Of a DNA stretch of 64,000 nt, positions 55,351-64,000 are shown one piece after another. Origin of the DNA: Marinomonas rhizomae (GTDB lineage: Bacteria > Pseudomonadota > Gammaproteobacteria > Pseudomonadales > Marinomonadaceae); the NCBI RefSeq assembly GCF_003315485.1, contig NZ_QNSE01000002.1, positions 309,349 to 373,348 of the forward strand, read 5' to 3'. The first letter of the stretch is position 1. Each line of letters opens with the position of its first letter. The notes beneath the pieces were generated by a model. The model was not told the origin of the DNA. It ran no database searches and was given only the letters and a program-made list of their open reading frames with translations. The position numbers and the translations under genes are program-made.

Positions 55351-57324
55351 TTAATGGATCCCCAATGTGGTCGTAATGTCTTGAATTTTTTGTTTGATGT
55401 TATTTGTCATGCCCGCCATAAACTCCTCAGACTCGTTGGCTTGTTCTCTGACGTTGACAACCGCATTATTTAGCTTGTTCATACCGAGTTTTTGCTCTGC
55501 AGCATAGCCTGTTGCTTTTTCTGCTAGATAACTAGATTGCTTAGATTTTTCAAGAATATCTTGAGCCGACTGACCAAGTGCATGGGTTAAGTCGATTTGT
55601 TCAATTGAAGCCGTTTCAATTGAATTTATATTTTGGGTTAGCTTATCGGTTGCAGATGTGAGCTGTGAAAAAATCTTAGTGATTTCTTCTAGGGATTGTT
55701 GAGTTCTAGTGGACAATGTTCTCACTTCGGAGGCAACCACGGCAAAACCTCGGCCGTGTTCGCCTGCTCGAGCGGCTTCTATTGCAGCATTGAGTGCAAG
55801 TAAATTGGTTTGCTCGGAGATATCTCTGATGCCGCCCACAATAGATGATGCGCTAGAAACGGATGAACTTAAGCTAGTTAAGGCCTTTTTACTGCTATTA
55901 AGTCGCTCAACTGTTGTTTGATTTGCTAGTGCTAAGGAAGCCGCTTGATCCACACTGTATGACATGGCTGTATTCGTTTCGGTGGCATAATTCGCCACTT
56001 CTTGAGCTCGTACTTCAGCCTTGCTTGCAAGTGTTTCAACTTGATTTGACATGTTCAGAGTGTCATCTAGCTCGTGTCGAGAAGCCATACTTAATTTGTG
56101 TACCTGCCCAAAAGCATTCAGCATTTCATTGAGGGAAATGGATATGTTATTTAGTTCTGTATCTCGTTGTTGTCGCTGTACTGCTATTTGTTCTAAATAG
56201 CGATTTAAGTAATGTGCCACATCTGATAGCTCGTTTTTATTTTTTCCAACTTTGAGTGTACTAATATTTTGATGCTCTACTAAATCTTTTACCGCGGTGT
56301 ATAGATCTCGAGCACTTTTGACCACGACTCTATTTTGAAAAATATGGACAGAGATTGTGGTGAGTATCATTAAAATAACGAAGACAGAAAATGCCATTAA
56401 AGTTTGTTCTTGAGTCGCCTCAGCACTTTTTTGGATGTCTTCTGTTCCAGCTTTTAAAATGTTCTCAAGCTGATTGATCTGCGAGCGAATTTTGTTTTGA
56501 GCGGCTTGAGCTTGCTGGATATTGGTAAGGCTAGACTCAACATCTTTTAAATATCGGCTGGACCAAGTATGCAGCTCGCTTTTCGTTTCTTCTAGAGGGT
56601 CGATGGTTTCACTGGAATCTTCTGAGTCGTTGCCCCAGCCCATTAATGACGATAAATCATCTGCAGAATCTGTGCCTTCCTCTTCATTCAGCTTCAGTAT
56701 GGGAAGCTGATTGAACTCGGCAATATGAGCTTGGAATATTTCAATGGATTCGATTAAACGTTGTTTGTTATCAGCGGTAATGTTGTCCAAGTAGTTGTCT
56801 TTAGCACCACTAACATGGGCAAGGTCCGCGTATAATAATGCCTGGCTTGCGAGGTAAATGGCGGCAGATTGTAGATCATGATGCGATTGAAATAATGCAA
56901 CCTTATCTGCCAGAGTATCTAATGATAGCAAAGTCTGTCTTTCATTATTCTCAATTAATGCATAAGGATTTCCAGACAGTTTTCCAGCGGCTCTAACGTC
57001 AGATTGAAGACTCTTTTCTATTGCAATTAGCGGCACTGTGATCGGGCTTTTAATGTTATCAGGTAATGTGTTGAGCGCAGGGCGAATTTTTTTCTCGATA
57101 AATTCTTGTGCCGTTTGCAAACTTGATGCTTCACCTGATGATAAATAGCCTTCAATTTGCTGCTTTAAATCGATGGACGAATATTCCCACACCTGTGTGT
57201 AGGTGTCGCTTTGTTCAAAAGCGCTGCGAAATTTCATCAAACTCCAAAGAAGCAGCGTGACTAACATGGCGGCAATGATGAAATAACTCACGGTGGTTGT
57301 ACGTGTGACATGGGAAATTTTCAA
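55351..57324 (-). CDS. Methyl-accepting chemotaxis protein with TTG start
   Basis: This 657-residue receptor has TM1 at about 13-32, a large helical periplasmic domain (about 33-310), TM2 at about 312-330, and a signalling domain with [25 protein letters not shown] and [14 protein letters not shown]. The periplasmic part has a very acidic segment ([10 protein letters not shown] and following), unlike the receptor at 26743. A clear HAMP motif is not obvious. The start appears to be TTG at 57324, preceded by CAGG; the next ATG falls inside TM1. The C-terminus lacks a CheR pentapeptide. The ligand is unknown. Confidence 0.87.
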   Translation of the reverse strand: MKISHVTRTTTVSYFIIAAMLVTLLLWSLMKFRSAFEQSDTYTQVWEYSSIDLKQQIEGYLSSGEASSLQTAQEFIEKKIRPALNTLPDNIKSPITVPLIAIEKSLQSDVRAAGKLSGNPYALIENNERQTLLSLDTLADKVALFQSHHDLQSAAIYLASQALLYADLAHVSGAKDNYLDNITADNKQRLIESIEIFQAHIAEFNQLPILKLNEEEGTDSADDLSSLMGWGNDSEDSSETIDPLEETKSELHTWSSRYLKDVESSLTNIQQAQAAQNKIRSQINQLENILKAGTEDIQKSAEATQEQTLMAFSVFVILMILTTISVHIFQNRVVVKSARDLYTAVKDLVEHQNISTLKVGKNKNELSDVAHYLNRYLEQIAVQRQQRDTELNNISISLNEMLNAFGQVHKLSMASRHELDDTLNMSNQVETLASKAEVRAQEVANYATETNTAMSYSVDQAASLALANQTTVERLNSSKKALTSLSSSVSSASSIVGGIRDISEQTNLLALNAAIEAARAGEHGRGFAVVASEVRTLSTRTQQSLEEITKIFSQLTSATDKLTQNINSIETASIEQIDLTHALGQSAQDILEKSKQSSYLAEKATGYAAEQKLGMNKLNNAVVNVREQANESEEFMAGMTNNIKQKIQDITTTLGIH

Positions 57325-57669
57325 TTTAGAGCCTGCTTTAATTTACATAAATCGATGAATGCGACTACCTTAATATGAGTATGTGACAAAAATATGACTG
57401 GTGTTATGTGAGTTATATGAAACAGAGGTTTTGTTAGGAATCGCAAATTGTCTAAAAACGTCACATTTTTGACTTTTTACGCCTTAATTAGGGTTAATCC
57501 TGTCCAAATGGAAAAAAAACTTCCATGGTCACTTTTTCGTCATTATTTTGTATTAAATTAAAGCGGATATTGAAAAATCGTTTAATAAAGAAAGTGTGTT
57601 GGCTGTTAAGCCGTTTTCTCATGAAATAACAATTAAATCATATAAAATAAAATATAAAGGAGCTCAAGA
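57325..57669 (+). promoter_or_regulatory. Divergent promoter region between chemoreceptor and polyamine-type binding protein
   Basis: About 345 very AT-rich bases without a gene. The binding-protein ribosome binding site AAGGAG ends 8 bases before its ATG. Promoters for both divergent genes should be here; no operator was recognised. Confidence 0.35.
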
Positions 57670-58779
57670 ATGACTCTTTCTCGTCGCCAATTCGTGAAAG
57701 GTGCCTCCGTTGCAGGTGCTGTGGCTGCTACCCCGTTTTCAATAAATAAAGCGATCGCAGCTAATAAAGAGCTGCGTATTTATGCGTGGGCTGGTTACAT
57801 AACCGATGAAATGCTAGCGGATTTCAAAGCGAAAACAGGAATCAATGCTACGTTCACTCCATATGGAACTAATGATGAGTTAATGAACTCGTTGCGTGCT
57901 ACGGATGGAACAGGCTTTGATATTATTATGCCAACCGTTGACCGAGTTCCTGGTTATGTTGATTACGACCTTATTCAGCCTCTTGATGTAAAAAGAATTA
58001 ACTGGGACGGTTGTTTAGAAAGTGCTTTGGCTGGGTCTGATGTTGGCGGGATTGTAAAAGGGAAGCGTTATTTTGCTCCATCAGATTGGGGGACAGAAGC
58101 GATTGCGTATAACAAAGACTACGCAAAAACCAGTAAAGAGTTGAGTTACGGTGATCTTTGGTTGCCAGAGAATGCTGGTGGTGTCACCGTTCGTGGACAT
58201 TCAGCTCTGGTTGGGATTGGTTTGTGGCTAGAAAAAGCGGGCAAACTTCCTTTCCCTCTATTGGATTCTTATAAAAACGAAAAGGCCATGCGTGCTAACT
58301 TTGATGTTATCTTGAAAGTGGCTGCTGAGCATAAAAATGCACTTGCTCAGTTCTGGTCTACAGAAAATGAAGCGCAAGGTGCATTTCGTACCAATGGCGC
58401 AATCATCGGTCAGACTTGGGATAGCACAGCATTTAAATTGCAATTAGAAGGTGAGCCTATTGCTTATGGCGCGCCAAAAGAAGGCGCCTTGGCTTGGATG
58501 GAAGGTTTTGTTATTCCTAAAAATGCCAATAACGTCGATTCAGTTTATGAGTTTATTAACTGGTATTACACACCAGAAGCTGGCGCTATGTTCGTAAAAT
58601 CCACTGGCTATAATTCTACATCAAAAGGAGCGGATGCTTTACTGCCAGCAGAGACCAAGCAGTTCTTCCAAGACTCTTATAGCGAGCAAGATTTAGCTAA
58701 CTTATGGTGGTGGCCTATTCAAGAACCATGGTACGTTGCATTACGTAACGAATATCAAGACCGTTACTTGTCGGCATAA
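57670..58779 (+). CDS. Polyamine-type ABC transporter substrate-binding protein with twin-arginine signal
   Basis: This 369-residue periplasmic binding protein is of the PotD/PotF family. The N-terminus has a twin-arginine motif, LSRRQFVKG (3-11), then a hydrophobic stretch ending near KAIA-ANKE (about 31). The mature protein begins LRIYAWAGYITDEMLADF, the family opening (compare LYFYNWTEYI in PotD). FDIIMPTVDRVPGY and WWWPIQEPWY are ligand-side blocks. The substrate could be a polyamine, an opine-like compound or another amine; it cannot be told from sequence. A terminator-like hairpin follows before the ATPase. Confidence 0.85.
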   Translation: MTLSRRQFVKGASVAGAVAATPFSINKAIAANKELRIYAWAGYITDEMLADFKAKTGINATFTPYGTNDELMNSLRATDGTGFDIIMPTVDRVPGYVDYDLIQPLDVKRINWDGCLESALAGSDVGGIVKGKRYFAPSDWGTEAIAYNKDYAKTSKELSYGDLWLPENAGGVTVRGHSALVGIGLWLEKAGKLPFPLLDSYKNEKAMRANFDVILKVAAEHKNALAQFWSTENEAQGAFRTNGAIIGQTWDSTAFKLQLEGEPIAYGAPKEGALAWMEGFVIPKNANNVDSVYEFINWYYTPEAGAMFVKSTGYNSTSKGADALLPAETKQFFQDSYSEQDLANLWWWPIQEPWYVALRNEYQDRYLSA

Positions 58780-58784
58780 CCTCG

Positions 58785-58822
58785 AAAGCCCCTTGCGACG
58801 TTATGTCGCAAGGGGCTTTTTT
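58785..58822 (+). terminator. Terminator (probably partial) between binding protein and ATPase genes
   Basis: AAAGCCCCTTGCGAC and GTCGCAAGGGGCTTT form a perfect 15-bp stem with a 5-base loop, followed by TTTTTT. It is a strong terminator inside an apparent operon. Confidence 0.88.
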
Positions 58823-58853
58823 GTATCGAGAAAAAATAACCAGCGAGAGAAAT

Positions 58854-59936
58854 ATGGATAGTAGTGTTCACTTAGATAATACCGTCATGCAATTTGGTGA
58901 TTTTACGGCCATACAAAAAACTGATTTAACAATACAATCCGGCGAATTTTTTAGTTTCTTAGGTCCTTCCGGCTGTGGCAAGACCACAATCTTAAATATG
59001 ATTAGTGGCTTTATAGACCCAACACAAGGTGATATTAAAATTGGTGGTAAGAGCATGCATGGCGTGCCAGCCAATAAACGTCCTACCTCGATGATTTTTC
59101 AAAACCTCGCACTTTTTCCTCTTATGACAGTGGCTGAAAATATTGAGTTTGGCTTAGAGGTTCGCGGTGTTTCGAAAAATGAGCGCAAAAAAGCCTCGGA
59201 TCGTTTGCTCGAATTGGTTGCTCTAGAGGGCAGTGGAACCAAAAAAGTCTCTGAGTTATCAGGCGGTCAAAAGCAGCGAATCGCTATAGCACGTGCTTTG
59301 GCTGTGGAACCACAAGTTTTATTGTTGGATGAACCATTATCCGCATTGGATTTGAAATTACGTCAACATATGCGCACCGAATTAAAAGCCATTCAACGTA
59401 AAACAGGCATCACCTTCATTTACATTACCCATGACCAAGGTGAAGCGCTCACTATGTCTGATCGGGTTGCCGTCATGTCAGCAGGACGAATTCAGCAAGT
59501 TGCCGATCCTATTACTTTATATAGAGACCCTCATACCGCATTTGTGGCTTCTTTTGTGGGTGAGAACAATGGTGTGTCTGGCAAAGTGATTGAAGCTAAA
59601 TCAGATCTCGTTGTTTTGGATTGTGGCCCGCTGGGTAAATTAGCAGGGCGTTCGCAAGGCAATATCGCTGTTGGCACAGCGGCTACGCTTTTTATTCGTC
59701 CTGAGCACTTTAGGCTGCAAGCTGAAAATGGCATGCATACATTAGGTGCGACTATTGATGAGGTGAATTTTGAAGGCGCGTATCTTACCCTGAATGCTAA
59801 AACTCCGGCCGAGCAAGCTTTGTCTATTCAGCTTGGGACGCATCAGTTCTCTGAGTCGTTGAAAAAGGGAGCGCCTGTTAGTCTTTCTTATAATGAGCTA
59901 GATGCCATTGTGATTGCAGGAGAGGGGCATGTTTAG
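58854..59936 (+). CDS. Polyamine-type ABC transporter ATP-binding protein (PotA family)
   Basis: This ATPase has 360 residues from the ATG at 58854 with GAGAGA upstream; the longer frame starts inside the terminator hairpin. Walker A GPSGCGKT is at 37-44, signature LSGGQ, Walker B LLLDEPLSALD, and the switch His in ITHDQGE. A TOBE domain follows at the C-terminus. It overlaps the next permease gene by 8 bases. Confidence 0.9.
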   Translation: MDSSVHLDNTVMQFGDFTAIQKTDLTIQSGEFFSFLGPSGCGKTTILNMISGFIDPTQGDIKIGGKSMHGVPANKRPTSMIFQNLALFPLMTVAENIEFGLEVRGVSKNERKKASDRLLELVALEGSGTKKVSELSGGQKQRIAIARALAVEPQVLLLDEPLSALDLKLRQHMRTELKAIQRKTGITFIYITHDQGEALTMSDRVAVMSAGRIQQVADPITLYRDPHTAFVASFVGENNGVSGKVIEAKSDLVVLDCGPLGKLAGRSQGNIAVGTAATLFIRPEHFRLQAENGMHTLGATIDEVNFEGAYLTLNAKTPAEQALSIQLGTHQFSESLKKGAPVSLSYNELDAIVIAGEGHV

Positions 59937-60816
59937 TCAGCTAAAGGCGCGATTTGGTAGCGGGTTAGCGGTTGGTATTATTGGTATGATCGCGATCTGG
60001 CTGATTGGCTTGGTCATTTTGCCTCAGCTTTTAATGGTGGATTACTCATTTCGTCCAAATCTATTGCCTGCCGATATTGGAGGACCGAAAGATGTTTATT
60101 CATTAACTAATTATGAGACATTATTTGGCAATCATATACATTTGAAGATTTTCTTCAAAACCATTTGGTCAAGTGTTCTGGTCACAGGGTTAACGTTAGT
60201 GGTGAGTTACCCTATTGCATTTTACCTCGCTAAGGTTGCGACACCCCAAAAAGCGGCGCTTTGTTTATTGTTATTGATTATTCCATTTTGGATTAATGAG
60301 ATTCTGCGTACGTTTTCTTGGTATATCATTCTCGCCTATAAAGGGCCGCTGAATGCTCTTTTGCTTGGGTTGGGATTTATTGATCGACCAATTCGATTTT
60401 TATCCGGCGATGGTGGTGTGCTCATAGGTATGGTTTATGCCTATATCTTGTTTATGATCTTTCCTATATACAACGCGATTGAAAGTTTGGATACCAACCA
60501 GATTAAAGCGGCACGTAATTTAGGTGCTGGCTGGATTCGTACGCATTGGCGTGTGGTGATTCCTCATGCCAAGCCCGGTATTGCGACGGGGTGTATTATG
60601 ACCTTCATGCTGGCGGCGGGTAGTTATGCAGTACCTGCGCTATTAGGATCGCCGGGAAGCCGCTGGTTTACGCAAATTATTTATAACTGGTTCTTTGAAG
60701 GTGGTGATTGGAATCAGGGCGCTGCCTATGCGTTCTTGCTGTTAATTATCTGTATCGGTTTCATCGCCTTGGTGATGCGTATCTTTAAAGTAGGTTTGGG
60801 GGACATTGCAAAATGA
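59929..60816 (+). CDS. Polyamine-type ABC transporter permease (PotB/PotH family)
   Basis: This permease has 295 residues from the ATG at 59929, with GGAGAGG just upstream; the longer frame uses a TTG. About six transmembrane helices are visible, the first at about 17-37. The EAA-like loop reads KAARNLGAGWIRTHWRVVIPHAKPG. It has an 8-base overlap with the ATPase gene and 4 bases with the next permease, so the three are made together. Confidence 0.9.
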   Translation: MFSQLKARFGSGLAVGIIGMIAIWLIGLVILPQLLMVDYSFRPNLLPADIGGPKDVYSLTNYETLFGNHIHLKIFFKTIWSSVLVTGLTLVVSYPIAFYLAKVATPQKAALCLLLLIIPFWINEILRTFSWYIILAYKGPLNALLLGLGFIDRPIRFLSGDGGVLIGMVYAYILFMIFPIYNAIESLDTNQIKAARNLGAGWIRTHWRVVIPHAKPGIATGCIMTFMLAAGSYAVPALLGSPGSRWFTQIIYNWFFEGGDWNQGAAYAFLLLIICIGFIALVMRIFKVGLGDIAK

Positions 60817-61610
60817 AGTCTGAAACTATTATGCGCTTTGCTGTGCGTTTTTATATTGGCGTGTTTTTTGTCTACTTATTCACTCCGCTTATTATTATGG
60901 GGCTGGCAACGTTTAACGATAGCCGTTTCCCCACTGTTTCTCCGTGGAAAGGAGCAACACTCAAATGGTTTGAGGCGCTTGCTCAAGATGGTGCTATGTG
61001 GACGGCTCTATGGACGAGCGTCGTTGTAGCTGCTGGAGTCTTGGTGGTTGCTGTGCCGGTTGGTATTTGTTGTGCTCTGTTTTTATCTACCGTGCAAGGT
61101 AAAGGAAAAACCTTTCTTTATTCGCTGATGATGTCGCCATTATTAACACCTGGTGTGATTGTGGGGATCTCGACGCTTATTTTTTGGAAAGGTTTATCTG
61201 TGAGCGGCGGTGTGTTTTTAACCGTTGTGGCACAAACTACCTTTATTGCGGCTTATGTCATGTTAATGGTGTTAGCTCGACTGCAGCGATTCGATCGTAC
61301 GCTTGAAAATGCCGCGTTGAGTTTGGGGGCTACTCAGTGGCAAGCATTCCGCCGTATCCTCTTACCTTATTTAAAACCTGCTATTTTTTCAGCGGCAGCA
61401 ATCGCATTTTTACAATCGTTTGAAAACTACAACACGACTTTATTTGTTAAAGGCTATGACACGACATTAACGGTTTATATTGCTTCCAAGGTAAGGACGG
61501 GGTTAACGCCCGCAGTAAATGCGCTTGGTTTAGTAATGATTTCTGTCACTATTCTATTAGCTGTTATTTATGAAGTGAAACGTCGTCGAGAGCAATCAAT
61601 GAACGGCTAG
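60813..61610 (+). CDS. Polyamine-type ABC transporter permease (PotC/PotI family)
   Basis: This is the 265-residue second permease, with about six transmembrane helices and an EAA-like loop ENAALSLGATQWQAFRRILLPYLKP. The region LATFNDSRFPTVSPWKG is typical of PotC-like proteins. It overlaps the preceding gene by 4 bases and is followed by a terminator shared with the convergent LysR gene. Confidence 0.9.
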   Translation: MKSETIMRFAVRFYIGVFFVYLFTPLIIMGLATFNDSRFPTVSPWKGATLKWFEALAQDGAMWTALWTSVVVAAGVLVVAVPVGICCALFLSTVQGKGKTFLYSLMMSPLLTPGVIVGISTLIFWKGLSVSGGVFLTVVAQTTFIAAYVMLMVLARLQRFDRTLENAALSLGATQWQAFRRILLPYLKPAIFSAAAIAFLQSFENYNTTLFVKGYDTTLTVYIASKVRTGLTPAVNALGLVMISVTILLAVIYEVKRRREQSMNG

Positions 61611-61650
61611 TCAAAAGCAGAGTGAGTCTGTGCGATGTTAATTAACACCC

Positions 61651-61682
61651 AAAACCAGTATGGCTTCCATGCTGGTTTTTTT
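61651..61682. terminator. Terminator after the polyamine-type transporter operon
   Basis: AAAACCAGTATGG and CCATGCTGGTTTT pair with one wobble around a 3-base loop, with a T-run on the plus strand that touches the LysR stop codon. It is weaker on the minus strand. Confidence 0.88.
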
Positions 61683-62526
61683 AAATGAGGTGTTGGATCA
61701 AATCAATAATATTTTTGTGGGCGTATTTATTTCGCTCTATGGCGTAGTGACGCCCAAGGTTGCCTTTTTGTGTTGAGAGTGCCACTAAGGTGCCGTTGTG
61801 TAAGTCGTCTTGAATTAAAGCTTGTGGGCATAGAGCGATACCTTGCGCTGCAAGAGTCGCCATTTTAAGTAAGTGGAAGTCCTCGTATAAGAAGTGAGGA
61901 GGTTTATTGAACTCTAAGCCTTGCGCTGCAAACCAGTCTTGCCAACTGTCTTGGTTATGATCGTGGAGCAAATCTGCGTTTAAAATGTCTTGGCTAGAGA
62001 CGGGGAAGGCGAATCGAGTTAAGTAAATTGGACTACAAACAGGAATGGTTTCCCCGCTCAGAATTTTGGTTGATAAGTAACTATTGCTGTCGTTGCTCTC
62101 ATGACTGCCAATGCACACGCTGTATTCATCTATATAGTCTGGTGCAGAAGAGTGATAGTTGATAACAAGCTCATGATTGGGGTGCTTCTCTTTGAAAGCC
62201 AAAAGACGTGGTAATAACCAAGGCTCAATTAGCGAAGGCATGCAATATATCGTCAGAGGTTGCGGTTTATCAGAGACGCGAGACAGTATTTGATCGATAT
62301 GATCAAAGGGAGCAGCAAGCTCTTTAGACAAGCGTTGTCCTTCTGGTGTGGGTTTGAGCTGCCGGCCTGATTTGTAAAATAGAGGATAGCCCAGTTGACC
62401 TTCCAGGCGTTTAATCTGATGGCTAATAGCCGACTCCGTTAAATGTAAAAAGTCAGCGGTGGTTTTTAAGCTCTGGAAGCGTACCACCAGATGAAAAGTG
62501 TGTAGTGCATTATACGGATGGCTCAT
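61681..62526 (-). CDS. LysR-family transcriptional regulator
   Basis: This 281-residue regulator starts at the ATG at 62526, with GAGG seven bases upstream; the frame one codon longer would use TTG. The winged helix-turn-helix is at about 6-64 (LKTTADFLHLTESAISHQIKRLEGQLG), GcvA-like, followed by an effector domain. It is divergent from the DUF1989 gene across 120 bases and convergent to the transporter operon. It probably controls the DUF1989 gene and perhaps the transporter. The inducer is unknown. Confidence 0.85.
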   Translation of the reverse strand: MSHPYNALHTFHLVVRFQSLKTTADFLHLTESAISHQIKRLEGQLGYPLFYKSGRQLKPTPEGQRLSKELAAPFDHIDQILSRVSDKPQPLTIYCMPSLIEPWLLPRLLAFKEKHPNHELVINYHSSAPDYIDEYSVCIGSHESNDSNSYLSTKILSGETIPVCSPIYLTRFAFPVSSQDILNADLLHDHNQDSWQDWFAAQGLEFNKPPHFLYEDFHLLKMATLAAQGIALCPQALIQDDLHNGTLVALSTQKGNLGRHYAIERNKYAHKNIIDLIQHLI

Positions 62527-62646
62527 CAATCACCTCTTGCTTGCTATCACTTGAGTTTTTGTCATGTATTTTTAAACAAAGTCATTATATTTGAGTTTCC
62601 GGTTTTACTAAGCTAAGTCAAACAGTCAATAAAGCAGGAGAAAGTC

Positions 62647-63519
62647 ATGTGTAAAGTCGAAGCAGCTTATCGGGCAGGTCCAGGATCAAAGCTTTCTGTT
62701 GATACCACCTTCTATAACTCGCTCAAAGAAGGCGGCGTAAAGCGCACTCTAGTAGAAACCGTTAAAGTGCCGATGCGCTCGGGTAAAGCATGGGAGGTGC
62801 CAGCTGGCCATGTTTTTAGAGTGCGCGTATCGGAATGTTCACAGGTGGGCGATTTTAATATGTGGAATAAGCATGACCCTCGTGAGCGTATGTGGGCATC
62901 TCGTACCCGTCAGATGCAAAGAGCACATGTGAGTATTCATGATCGTCTTTGGTCGACGCTACCATTCCTTCGTCCCATGGTTACCATCATAGACGATACG
63001 CTTGCCGAGTATGGGCAGGATGCAGAAGGTGGCAGGGTTCATGATTTATTAGGTACGCGTTGTGACCCCTATGTGAATCGACTGCTCACCGGAGAAGATT
63101 TCGACTTTCATTGCCACTCAAATTTAGTGCGTGCAGTACTGCCTTATGGGTTAACTGAATTTGATGTTCATGACGTGTTGAATATTTTCCAATGCACAGG
63201 TCTTAATGAAGATGACAAGTACTTCATGAAAGCCTGTCCTGCTAAACAAGGCGACTATTTAGAATTCTTTGCTGAGATAGATTTATTATGCGCATTGTCC
63301 TGTTGTCCAGGTGGGGACTTATCGGTAGACCTATGGGGACCAGAAGCAAAAGACCCACTATCGACCTGCCATCCGCTGGAAGTAGAAATTTATAAGCTAG
63401 AAGGCAATGCATTAGAGGGTTGGGAAGAACCTAAGAGTTCAGGTTACGCTGGTGGACATGGTCTTAGTGATCCCAATGTTGATTGGGGGGCAAAAAAGAA
63501 AGCACTGTTGTCCAATTAA
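62647..63519 (+). CDS. DUF1989 / urea-carboxylase-associated family protein
   Basis: This 290-residue protein is of the DUF1989 family. Recognisable blocks are AWEVPAGHVFRVRVSECSQVGDFNMW, FDFHCHSNLVRAVLPYGLTEFDVHDVLNIF, KQGDYLEFFAEIDLLCALSCCPGGD. Cys and His residues in HCHSN and CCPGGD are candidates for a metal site. Known relatives include the two subunits of carboxyguanidine deiminase (formerly urea carboxylase-associated proteins), so hydrolysis of a C-N bond is plausible. GCAGGAG stands 6 bases before the ATG. No urea or guanidine carboxylase gene is adjacent. It is likely coupled in function to the amine-type transporter beside it. Confidence 0.78.
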   Translation: MCKVEAAYRAGPGSKLSVDTTFYNSLKEGGVKRTLVETVKVPMRSGKAWEVPAGHVFRVRVSECSQVGDFNMWNKHDPRERMWASRTRQMQRAHVSIHDRLWSTLPFLRPMVTIIDDTLAEYGQDAEGGRVHDLLGTRCDPYVNRLLTGEDFDFHCHSNLVRAVLPYGLTEFDVHDVLNIFQCTGLNEDDKYFMKACPAKQGDYLEFFAEIDLLCALSCCPGGDLSVDLWGPEAKDPLSTCHPLEVEIYKLEGNALEGWEEPKSSGYAGGHGLSDPNVDWGAKKKALLSN

Positions 63520-63529
63520 TCGAGTGAAA

Positions 63530-63559
63530 AACCAACAAAAAGTGGTCTTTTTGTTGGTT
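63530..63559 (+). terminator. Hairpin after the DUF1989 gene
   Basis: AACCAACAAAAAG and CTTTTTGTTGGTT form a perfect 13-bp stem with a 4-base loop. There is no U-tract after it, but the stem itself is A/T-rich. It separates the gene from the rRNA promoter. Confidence 0.6.
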
Positions 63560-63624
63560 AATTGAACGATCCTGAACTTCTTTCAAATTAATTGTGATAA
63601 ATGCCACTTTTTATCAAAAAAGGG

Positions 63625-63652
63625 TTGCACAAAATCTGTAGATCCTTAATAT
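63625..63652 (+). promoter_or_regulatory. Candidate rRNA operon promoter
   Basis: TTGCAC and TAATAT are 16 bases apart, preceded by A/T-rich sequence like an UP element. A GC-rich discriminator (ACGCCCTCGC) follows. It is placed about 300 bases before the 16S 5' end. Confidence 0.6.
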
Positions 63653-63960
63653 ACGCCCTCGCTGACACGGACAAGGCTTCAGAGCAACGAAGACCAAGTT
63701 CAACTAACTAAATCAAGGTTTGGTTAGTCATTCAAGTTAGCACGCTCTTTAAAATAGATAATCAGATAATTTGTGTGGGCGCTCGCTGGAGGCTTCAGAA
63801 GATTGTCCGGATGGTTTAGATCATTCGAGACGATCAAAAAAATTGAAGTCTTGCGAAACGTCTAACACGTCAATTCGCTTTATGTTGATTGATTGTTCTT
63901 CGGGGTAATGAATTGATTAAGTTATTGTTAGTGTAATAGATTTTGAGTAAGCAAACTTTT
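63653..63960 (+). promoter_or_regulatory. rRNA leader with boxB/boxA antitermination elements
   Basis: The leader contains a boxB-like hairpin (ACTAAC 63703-63708 with GTTAGT 63723-63728) and a boxA-like sequence GCTCTTTAAAA at 63744-63754, close to the E. coli rrn boxA. The part nearer 16S should pair with the downstream spacer for RNase III processing. Confidence 0.75.
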
Positions 63961-64000
63961 TAACTGAAGAGTTTGATCATGGCTCAGATTGAACGCTGGC
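63961..64000 (+). rRNA. rrs: 16S ribosomal RNA, 5' end only
   Basis: The sequence GAAGAGTTTGATCATGGCTC and what follows is the universal bacterial 16S 5' end. The mature end is placed by alignment with E. coli numbering. Only about 40 bases are inside the window. Confidence 0.96.

Noticed and set aside
1..64000. CRISPR arrays, insertion sequences, toxin-antitoxin pairs or phage genes
   Set aside because: No regularly spaced repeats, transposase, integrase or small paired toxin-antitoxin frames were seen in the window.

Overview
The window looks like chromosome of a marine gammaproteobacterium of the Oceanospirillales, most like Marinomonas. This is an inference from moderate GC content, gene content and gene order. 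Many neighbourhoods match Pseudomonas order (gltR/gltS next to the gts glucose transporter; metX-metW; M16 homologue-rsmD next to ftsY-ftsE-ftsX-rpoH; gshB-tonB; metK next to tkt-epd-pgk-fba), but the DNA is more AT-rich than Pseudomonas. No insertion sequence, prophage, integrase or CRISPR array was seen. The last 40 bases are the start of a 16S rRNA gene.

Layout. 1-772: 5' part of a 5'-nucleotidase lipoprotein gene. 1025-7961 (minus): glucose-type ABC transporter gtsABCD and the two-component system gltR-gltS. 8190-17329 (plus): sugar kinase, then alpha-glucoside transporter aglEFG-aglK, alpha-glucosidase aglA and a LacI-family regulator. Together these form a sugar-use region in which imported alpha-glucosides, probably including sucrose, are split inside the cell and the fructose is phosphorylated. 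17353-20725 (minus): a yybP-ykoY manganese riboswitch, a UPF0016 manganese exporter, a CNB-CBS-DUF294 signalling protein and a DnaQ-like exonuclease, probably one transcript. 20833-22422: BCCT osmolyte transporter. 22898-30776 (minus): hemW-rdgB, metW-metX, a chemoreceptor, and rsmD with an apparently inactive M16 peptidase homologue. 30949-34949 (plus): ftsY, ftsE-ftsX, rpoH. 35030-40745 (minus): TonB-like protein, gshB, TolC-family protein, rsmE, metK. 41129-46840 (plus): tkt, epd, pgk, class II aldolase. 46979-47063: tRNA-Leu(UAG).

47254-52648 (plus) is the least ordinary part. It holds four tightly packed genes: a LuxP-like periplasmic binding protein, a LuxQ-like membrane sensor, the MTA/SAH nucleosidase mtnN, and an unrecognised outer-membrane-like protein. 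The LuxQ-like protein has lost every catalytic motif of its kinase and receiver domains. The set may be a non-canonical sensory module linked to the nucleosidase that feeds AI-2 synthesis.

52757-57324: trmA, serA and a second chemoreceptor. 57670-63519: a polyamine-type ABC transporter whose binding protein has a twin-arginine signal, a LysR regulator, and a divergent DUF1989 (urea-carboxylase-associated) gene, probably a nitrogen-compound uptake and catabolism unit. 63625-64000: rRNA promoter, leader with boxA, and the 16S start.

Start codons were moved from the longest open frame where a ribosome binding site or family length favoured a downstream ATG; each case is stated.
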